Below are positions 56,831-64,000 of a DNA stretch of 64,000 bases, piece after piece (the first letter of the stretch is position 1; each line of letters begins with the position of its first letter). The notes under the pieces were generated by a model, which was not told the origin of the DNA, ran no database searches, and was given only the letters and a program-made list of their open reading frames with translations. This stretch comes from Xanthostigma xanthostigma (Eukaryota > Arthropoda > Insecta > Raphidioptera > Raphidiidae), in assembly GCA_963575645.1 (NCBI GenBank), contig OY754465.1, positions 38,962,401-39,026,400 on the forward strand, given 5' to 3'. Position numbers and translations under genes: made by a program.

Positions 56831-57915
56831 ACCCGACTGCGACGCAGCCAAAAAGGTAGGGTTTTAAGTAAGCAGTGTGTTTGTATTTACGGATGTTCCA
56901 CCGTAGCGCCTAAACTATTCATCCGATTTTGACAAATAAGGGGTCAATCGATTCTTTATTATGGCCCGGGTATCATCGGTATATTTATTTTTGAATTTTG
57001 ATCCTAGAGGAGAGCAAATTGAAAACAAATAAAAAATAAGTTCAAAAACTAAAACCTAACAACTGAAAAGTATGAAACAAGAAAATATTCTTATCTAAGG
57101 ATAGCCATAGTCGTATGTCATCTCATATATATGATGTTTATGATATAGATGTATAGCGTGATGCACTTTGCCTTAGAGGTGATCGCTTACTACTGTTAAA
57201 ATGTAATGTTTTCTTTGGGTAGGTGGCATATGACTACGCCTATCTTCAGATGGGAATATTTTCTTGTTTCATACTTTTCAGTAGTCTGATTTTATTTTTC
57301 GAAGTTTATTTATTTTTATTTTTTATTTTATTTATTTTATTATCCCTATATTATTTTTTATTACATTTATATTTTCTTCGAATAAGATGACGAATCTTCG
57401 TTGAGTTTGTAAAAATGTCGTTTGAACGCGTTAATCTAAATTTCTTGAATATTCGTCAATATCTCCGGACGTTTTAATCATTCCTTAGTTAAAACTTGTA
57501 CTGTTTACTTTTCTTTACTCAGTGCAGCTTTGGTACGTATACAATCACATGGAACGCACGCTCACATAGACGATACGATTATATCAGTTTATTGGAATCG
57601 ATTTTGCCATACCGCTGCTTATATATATATTTATTTTGTAATAGATACAGAAACAAGCGCAAACGAAAGGTGATTTTTCACCGAAAAGGTAAAAAATATA
57701 TTCATTAATTTCGAAAGAGAATTTTATTATTCATCCGCAATTTATAAATACAATAAAAATGGCTTTCCGTCAAAGAGGTAAAATATAAGTTCTTTACGGG
57801 CTAAATTATTTTGCTAGTAGAACCAGTGGTGTGTTTGTGAAGATCCGTTATTATAATATTTAACACGCTTGCATTTACTTGATTTGTATGTTGTACGTTA
57901 TTACAAATATTAATA
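56831..57915 (+). repeat. Direct repeat copy 1 flanking the ORF1-only LINE
   Basis: ACCCGACTGCGACGCAGCCA (56831-56850) starts a dispersed repeat. From 56862 to 57915 (1,054 bp) it is duplicated at 59650-60703 with three substitutions noticed and no net indel. Inside is a foldback of about 60 bp arms (57061-57125 against 57222-57291: GAAAAGTATGAAACAAGAAA and its inverse). A 70-codon frame at 57496-57708 begins at TTG, not ATG, and occurs in both copies. Confidence 0.9.
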
Positions 57916-59649
57916 GAATAATATAATAATAATAATAATAAATGTACTGTATTTCGGTAAGTAACCATTACAGGGGGATTGGCAATACAACAATAATTAA
58001 AATATAACTTACTAATAATTAAATCTATATAAAAAAAAGTAAATACTTATAGAACAATCTTAGCAGATAATAATCCTTTTTCATGAACATCGCAATTCCA
58101 CCATTTACACGTCCTAAACTCTTTTCTTTTACTACCTCAGTATAAAATAATTCACAATTATTATATTACCTAAACATCTCATTTCCCGTTATTTATAAAG
58201 GATTCAATGTTTCTACCAGACAGCAAACATCATTGTTATAATGTCTCGAATTAGCATACTATCTAAGTTTTCTATATTATAACACTGGTATCATAAATAT
58301 TCCAAAAACATTTTTCAAATTGTTTTCCCTTCAAATACTGATTCGGAGACAATATACTATATTGAACAGCTGACTGTCTATTTTTGAAGAGTATACGTCA
58401 TTTCGAAATTTACTATACCGCGTTTCACTATGACTATTAAAATGTACCATTCTACTAAAACTGATATCATACCTAATTTGAGTTATCTAATTTTTACCAC
58501 GCATATTTTCATTTGCTCCTACCCTTTGGCTGTGTCCGGTGAACTGGACTTTTCTAAAACAAAATATCTGTCAATTGTTTTCTCTGCACTTATTTTCCTT
58601 TTCTTTGTTCTATCTTGTTCCCTGCATTCCTCTTCATCTCTTGTAGTTACTGCTTGTGTATAATATGTTTTCTTCTCCTTTAAAATTATATTGTTTTCGA
58701 TCTGTCTATTAGTTTTTTCTAAGTGTAAGTCTTGAAGACTGTACAATTTTCCGTCTAAGTATATCTTATTACCTTTTAAGTAACTTCTGTTACCTTCTTT
58801 CCTTGCCTTAATCATAAACGGGATCAGCTGTTTTCTCTCTTGTATTGTCTCCTTCACGTAATCATTTTCTATCCAAAGATTACTACCTCTTAATGCTTTA
58901 GAACCAGACATTACGTCATATTTTAATAACCTTGATCTAAAAGCAATGACTATTGGCCTAGTTTTACCCTCCGTTTTTTTCCCGATCCTATTAACATAAT
59001 TTATGTCATATATATCGAGGTTGATTTGAAGTTTCTCTTTAAGTAATTCGTATATAGAATTAACCAGAAAGGTTCGATTTTCGTTTTTATTTTCTTTCAT
59101 CCCAAATAAAATAATGTTATTCTTCTTATTTTCTTTTTGAAGTTGAACTATAACTTGTTCTTGTTGTGCTACTTTACTATGAATATTTTCAATTTTTTCT
59201 TCATTTTTATTAATCTTTTCTTCAAAACTTTTCAATTTTAGTGCTATACCCGAAATTTCTTCTTTAACTCCTTTAAAATCTTTTCTAAGCTGTTCTATTA
59301 TTGCCAACAGTTTATCAAGTTTAGCTTCCATTTGTACCATAATTTTTTGATATCGGAATGAACTATATTATCAAATTGTGGTTCGTCGTTTGACAAGTTG
59401 AATTAGGAATTGGAGAGCAAGCAAATCTCGCCTTTAACAACACTTGTTTTAATGTAACGTTTTTAAACAAAAAACTAATTTTATTAAAATTATTACACCC
59501 TTAACTGTTAAAATAAGATCTCTATTCACATTTCCTAACCGTTTATCACAATATTTTAACTATAACTGCTGTAAAAACTACTAAAAGTTATTTTTTTTAC
59601 AGAGCAAATAAAAACGTGTATGCTTATAGTCACGCACACTACCATACCC
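57916..59649 (-). mobile_element. ORF1-only LINE derivative
   Basis: Reading on the minus strand, a 309 bp leader precedes the ORF1 start at 59340. ORF1 ends at 58519. The remaining 600 bp carry no reading frame or endonuclease/RT motif, and the element ends TACCGAAATACAGTACATTT then (TTA)n at 57916-57950. Both edges coincide with the junctions of the 1,054 bp direct repeat. I infer a non-autonomous LINE that lost ORF2, comparable in layout to mammalian HAL1. Class could be RTE- or L1-like. Confidence 0.75.
58519..59340 (-). CDS. LINE ORF1 protein (coiled coil, RRM, C-terminal domain)
   Basis: This 273-residue protein is intact from ATG to stop. Residues about 5-72 are heptad-rich and charged (LDKLLAIIEQLRK, KINKNEEKIENIHSKV), a coiled coil expected to trimerise. 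Residues 74-135 look like an RRM, with NNIILFG as the first strand, NRIGKK, then RPIVIAF as the RNP1-like strand. Residues 150-205 (LWIENDYVKETIQERKQL, ARKEGNRSYL) form the CTD seen in L1/RTE-type insect ORF1 proteins. A basic KKRK at 246-249 may be a nuclear signal. Such proteins coat LINE RNA and act as chaperones in the retrotransposition particle. ORF2 is missing downstream, so mobility would need a partner. The uninterrupted frame suggests recent activity. Family assignment is from motif recall, not a search. Confidence 0.85.
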   Translation of the reverse strand: MVQMEAKLDKLLAIIEQLRKDFKGVKEEISGIALKLKSFEEKINKNEEKIENIHSKVAQQEQVIVQLQKENKKNNIILFGMKENKNENRTFLVNSIYELLKEKLQINLDIYDINYVNRIGKKTEGKTRPIVIAFRSRLLKYDVMSGSKALRGSNLWIENDYVKETIQERKQLIPFMIKARKEGNRSYLKGNKIYLDGKLYSLQDLHLEKTNRQIENNIILKEKKTYYTQAVTTRDEEECREQDRTKKRKISAEKTIDRYFVLEKSSSPDTAKG

Positions 59650-60703
59650 TTTTAAGTAAGCAGTGTGTTTGTATTTACGGATGTTCCACCGTAGCGCCTA
59701 AACTATTCATCCGATTTTGACAAATAAGGGGTCAATCGATTTTTTATTATGGCCCGGGTATCATCGGTATATTTATTTTTGAATTTTGATCCTAGAGGAG
59801 AGCAAATTGAAAACAAATAAAAAATAAGTTCAAAAACTAAAACCTAACAACTGAAAAGTATGAAACAAGAAAATATTCTTATCTAAGGATAGCCATAGTC
59901 GTATGTCATCTCATATATATGATGTTTATGATATAGATGTATAGCGTGATGCACTTTGCCTTAGAGGTGATCGCTTACTACTGTTAAAATGTAATGTTTT
60001 CTTTGGGTAGGTGGCATATGACTACGCCTATCTTCAGATGGGAATATTTTCTTGTTTCATACTTTTCAGTAGTCTGATTTTATTTTTCGAAGTTTATTTA
60101 TTTTTATTTTTTATTTTATTTATTTTATTATCCCTATATTATTTTTTATTACATTTATATTTTCTTCGAATAAGATGACGAATCTTCGTTGAGTTTGTAA
60201 AAATGTCGTTTGAACGCGTTAATCTAAATTTCTTGAATATTCGTCAATATCTCCGGACGTTTTAATCATTCCTTAGTTAAAACTTGTACTGTTTACTTTT
60301 CTTTACTCAGTGCAGCTTTGGTACGTATACAATCACATGGAACGCACGCTCACATAGACGATACGATTATATCAGTTTATTGGAATCGATTTTGCCATAC
60401 CGCTGCTTATATATATATTTATTTTGTAATAGATACAGAAACAAGCGCAAAAGAAAGGTGATTTTTCACCGAAAAGGTAAAAAATATATTCATTAATTTC
60501 GAAAGAGAATTTTATTATTCATCCGCAATTTATAAATACAATAAAAATGGCTTTCCGTCAAGGAGGTAAAATATAAGTTCTTTACGGGCTAAATTATTTT
60601 GCTAGTAGAACCAGTGGTGTGTTTGTGAAGATCCGTTATTATAATATTTAACACGCTTGCATTTACTTGATTTGTATGTTGTACGTTATTACAAATATTA
60701 ATA
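59650..60703 (+). repeat. Direct repeat copy 2 flanking the ORF1-only LINE
   Basis: It matches 56862-57915 at a constant offset of 2,788 bp. Differences seen are T for C (59739), A for C (60451) and G for A (60563). It starts exactly where the LINE 5' end stops and lacks the ACCCGACTGCGACGCAGCC lead of copy 1. This is what a very long target-site duplication, or a partial tandem duplication, would leave. Confidence 0.9.
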
Positions 60704-62134
60704 TGAGTCAATCAATATTTATAATTTATTATTATTTTTCAACTTTTATATAGGGTCATACATATTATTTAATTTTTCAAATACTGGTGCTGAAGTTAAC
60801 AACGTAAAAAAATCTTGCAACTCGATTTTCAGCATCTTCTAAATGCTAACTTGACGTGAAACTACAGTCGTACGTAGTTTGGATGATTACAATAATCTGA
60901 TATAAATAATAAAGAATGGAAAAATAAGTGGTGGGAGTGACGGTCTTGATGGTGGGAAGACGTCACTCCAGGCATTTAAAATAAAATATAATATATACCT
61001 TTAATGATTAATAATTTGAAAATAAAATTTACAGTTTAAAAAAATCTAAAAAGCACACATATCAACACACTAAAAAATAGAAAATACATTTCTTCACGTT
61101 TAAAAGCGTGGGACACTCGAATTAAATGAAATATAGGTAAAGTGAGAGCCCCACCCTTTCGAAACATTGTAAAGAAGAAAAAATTCTTTTCAACTTCTGA
61201 GTGCGTTGATTTGACCGAGTTCTCAGTTTTTTTAAATTAAAATTGGTATAAACTTATAAAAATACATCTATCTGAAAAGCTAACCTTTTCAAACGATAAA
61301 TGAAAAATTATTTCACATTACTGACCGCAAGAGATGCAAAAAATATTTTATGGAATCACTGTTCGCCCGTGTGTCACAAACCGTTTTCTTTTAAACTATC
61401 TGATGTAGTTTCTCTTTTTATTTTTTAATAAAAGGAACCGTGAAAGATATGCAGAACAGATTACTCTCTCTGCATGTATAATGTCAGCTTACTACGATTG
61501 TCTATAACAGGTCTATAATAGACGAGCGAACTGTTTTCAATATTTTAATTCAGACATATAAATCCGGAAAATGAACCATTTCGTATAATGCACAATACAG
61601 TTGATAAACTGTGCCGTCACTCTATTTTTTTCCCAAGGTTGTTTATTGAACTGGTATCAAATATCACATCCAATAAATTGCAGCATTTATCTCGGACATG
61701 ATACATTTTCCTCTTTTATAAAAATAATACAATAAACGTCAAACAAAAAACACCACAAACGCATCCGACACATTTGTTATATGAAGGAGGGGGAGGGGGA
61801 ATGATTCCGCCTTTGAAACAGCACACCTGAGACCAGCACAGTATTAATATATACTCGGTTCTCGGTTCCGCCCTATATACAGAATCAGAGCTGGACAAAC
61901 TTTTTTTATAAAAACAGGTTAGCCAGATGTAACACCCTTCCTTTGCAAAAAGTTTCTCTTAAAAATATAATAAAATATGACGTAAGTATAAACATTCCCG
62001 AATTTACTTTTTGTTGGCTGAAGTATCTATTTTTATAATACTGCTTTATACCGGAAAAATTACAACTTTTATATTTTTTATAAGAACATATTATCTACAT
62101 AAATAAGGGAAGTAAAAAAGAGTGTGTGAGTGTG
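60704..62134. other. Unassigned DNA
   Basis: GGGAGTGACGGTCTTGATGG with GACGTCACTCC (60933-60972) is a small inverted pair. A G-rich run GGAGGGGGAGGGGG lies at 61785-61798. A 60-codon ORF at 61716-61898 reads through it and is not a gene. Confidence 0.35.
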
Positions 62135-62390
62135 TTAATTCGTACATATCGTGATGAAACATACATCGTCCTCTTCGTTTTATGAGGGGAAGTGCGCAAT
62201 ATATGTTTCATCACGATATGTACGAGTTAACACAGATAAAATCGATTCAGAAATAATTCATATACGACGTGTACGAATTAACAGGTACGATTCAGGAGAA
62301 ATCCATATAATGGCAAAAAAACCTCAATAACGTTCAAACTTGAAAATTTAATTAATTACGGTCGAATTTCGACCACTAATTTATATCAAT
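62135..62390 (-). repeat. Family G foldback repeat, copy 2
   Basis: GTTAATTCGTACATATCGTG, ATGAAACATAC and its inverse ATATGTTTCATCACGATATG, TACGAGTTAACAC make a 38 bp-arm hairpin at 62135-62234. It is followed by GTGTACGAATTAACAGGTAC, AGGAGAAATCCATATAATGG, AAAACCTCAATAACG and GGTCGAATTTCGACCACTAA. The order is the inverse of 23773-23975. Confidence 0.6.
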
Positions 62391-62904
62391 AATTTTAAAT
62401 ATTTATAAATTCGTAATGTAATTCAGTGTGTAAGTAATATGGCTCTAATTACGTTACAGTAGTTTTATATATCTAGGATAGAATGAACTTTATTACTGAC
62501 GAACAGTGACATTACATTATATTTTTTGTAATATCTCCGCCAATTATCTAATAAATATTATACTTAATCGGCTCAGTAGTTCTACCTATTATTTAAGCTC
62601 TATGATATCTCTCTGTGAATCGATTTTAATGTTTTTTTTTCTTTTTAATAGAGCATACCTTCAGATTAATCCTATATAAATTTTACCTAATTCAATTCAA
62701 TAGTTTTCTATATTTCTAGTTTTAAGTTAAGTACCCAAACTTAAAAAATTAAATTGAAAGCTTCTATTAATACATACATAGATGCATAAATACGAGTGAC
62801 GTTTAATAAAAGAGCGTTCAAAAAAGGAAGTCGGTTAATATTAATTAATAACGTGCAAACTACATATTGCAGATCCACTAAGTGAAAAATAATTTTATTT
62901 ATTG
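62391..62904. other. Unassigned AT-rich DNA
   Basis: No repeat pair or ORF of note. Confidence 0.4.
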
Positions 62905-62937
62905 AATAGTTCTAATCAGGCGTTAATCAAAGATTTA
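62905..62937 (+). repeat. Family H terminal fragment
   Basis: TTGAATAGTTCTAATCAGGC, GTTAATCAAAGATTT is the 3' end block of family H without the rest. A similar solo end is at 39152-39185. Confidence 0.5.
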
Positions 62938-63493
62938 AAAAATATAAATATATAAAATGAGAAAAATTTGATCCTCCTCTTCAAAGTCAAAAATAATAAA
63001 ACTTATAGGCCGGTGCCAATTTAACAAAAGTATATATAGGTATGTATAAGGAGTTTTAGTAATTACTTCGAACTTTTTCATTTTCCTCATTTTAGAAACT
63101 TTTTTGAAGGTTGAATATTTTTTTTTTTTAGATTTTCTTCGATTTCTACAATACGCACGGTATAAACACATACTGTTTACTAACGTTATGTAAGTAATGG
63201 ATTAGGCAAGCCACAAAGAGTTTTTTTTTTCTGTAGGTATAAGTAGTATGGATGCTATATTTCAACTACTGTAAGAGAACCTTTTGATGTTTTATTCCGT
63301 ATTTATCTTGCAGGAATGAAATGCGCTATCAATTTTATTTTGATACGATCAGCAAAATTGCAGATGTTTTCATTATCGTATCTTTAAAAACCTTCTTGAT
63401 ATCAATTTTAATAAAATATATTCGCAAAATGTATTTCATTTTCTTTAAGACCACCAACAGTTAGGATTTTCTAAGCCGAACTATAAATTCAAA
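62938..63493. other. Unassigned AT-rich DNA
   Basis: A 78-codon basic minus ORF (62935-63171) is caused by A/T runs. CTTATAGGCCGGTGCCAATT at 63002 is reminiscent of the 38.4 kb foldback wording but too short to assign. Confidence 0.35.
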
Positions 63494-63640
63494 ATTTAAG
63501 GAGTAAGTCATGTACTTACTCTTCAAAATTTAATAAAAGCGGCATAGTTTTTATATACGAGACGGGTATGCTTTACATTGTACATTACTTTGCCGCACCA
63601 TTAAGCGAAGCTTACTCCTTAAATTTTGGTACCTCACTAT
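63494..63640. mobile_element. Short foldback MITE ending TACTCCTTAAATTT
   Basis: AAAATTTAAGGAGTAAGTC at the left is mirrored by GCTTACTCCTTAAATTTTGG at the right. An internal ACTTACTC hairpin and ACATTGTACATTAC are present. Termini resemble those at 4481 and 4690. Confidence 0.6.
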
Positions 63641-64000
63641 AGTGCCGACCCACATTTTCAATAATAAATTGAAATTTCAATTGATACTTTCTCCAGTTTG
63701 CGAATAAGAACCTGAAAATATAAGAACCTGAAAATTTAAGATAATCTCTTAACAGAGTAACTATATAAACAACGGCAATGCCACACACCTTGAATCTATA
63801 CTCTAAAGTTGGGTGGAGCTAGAGATTCTTCTTGGCACGAGGGTGAGATTATAAGCACGTAAACCAGTAACGTTTACAAATATAATAATTAGAATTACAC
63901 TATCATATATATTATACGCTAGGGTCTAAGATGTTTGCCTCCCTTTTTAGAAAAAGCCACACAATTTCTCCACATAAATTATATATCATTTTACAGATAA
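63641..64000. other. Unassigned DNA to the window end
   Basis: A 16 bp unit (TAAGAACCTGAAAATA) is tandemly repeated at 63705-63738. Nothing else is recognised. Confidence 0.4.

Noticed and set aside
57496-60496. Identical 70-codon ORFs in both 1 kb direct repeats
   Set aside because: They begin at TTG, have no domain, and are identical only because the whole 1,054 bp is duplicated.
56862-60703. LTR retrotransposon with 1,054 bp LTRs
   Set aside because: The repeats do not start TG and end CA, there is no primer-binding site or polypurine tract, no gag/pol, and the interior is a LINE ORF1 element with its own tail.

Overview
This window looks like AT-rich, gene-free nuclear DNA from an insect. 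The best guess is a lepidopteran. Three repeat signatures point there: tandem Helitron-type repeats ending in a GC hairpin plus GCGGCTAGT; a roughly 1 kb repeat opening ACCGGTCAAGTGCGAGTCGG and closing GGGTACGGAACCCTT; and frequent GTAGGTACCTAC-like strings. The organism call rests on recalled repeat families, not a search, so another insect order remains possible. There is no operon structure, no long host ORF, no rRNA, no intact tRNA and no CRISPR. Nearly all predicted ORFs are under 120 codons, often lack an ATG, and many lie inside identifiable repeats.

The only convincing protein-coding gene is a 273-codon LINE ORF1 on the minus strand (58519-59340). It is a coiled coil plus RRM plus C-terminal RNA-binding domain. 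It sits in a 1.73 kb ORF1-only retroelement (57916-59649) with a (TTA)n tail, and 1,054 bp direct repeats that are almost identical flank it exactly.

Layout. 0-12 kb: fragments of dispersed repeats and several palindromic MITEs (2146, 3221, 4481, 6578, 8887, 10293). 12.7-13.8 kb: a foldback element with about 410 bp arms. 15.1-16.5 kb: a higher-order tandem array of Helitron-like units. 19-24 kb: a tRNA-derived SINE, a Tc1/mariner-like MITE and a 42 bp perfect palindrome. 26.4-29.6 kb: a compound foldback with outward-pointing tandem arrays around a hAT-like core. 30.5 kb: a 120 bp minisatellite inside a hAT-like element. 33-54 kb: a zone dominated by repeat family A (up to about 0.65 kb, at least nine recognisable copies or fragments, all but one on the plus strand), interspersed with Helitrons, hAT MITEs and a large TIR element. 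44-55 kb also holds three small retroposon-like insertions with 10-13 bp target-site duplications and inverted tails. 56.8-60.7 kb: the ORF1-only LINE. 60.7-64 kb: mostly unassigned DNA with two short foldbacks.

The window is best read as an intergenic or long-intron transposon landscape. Its interest lies in how elements are nested, inverted, tandemised and duplicated. Family letters (A-I) used below are labels for repeats matched within this window only. All alignments were made by eye, so boundaries are good to a few bases where a TSD is cited and to about 10-30 bases otherwise.
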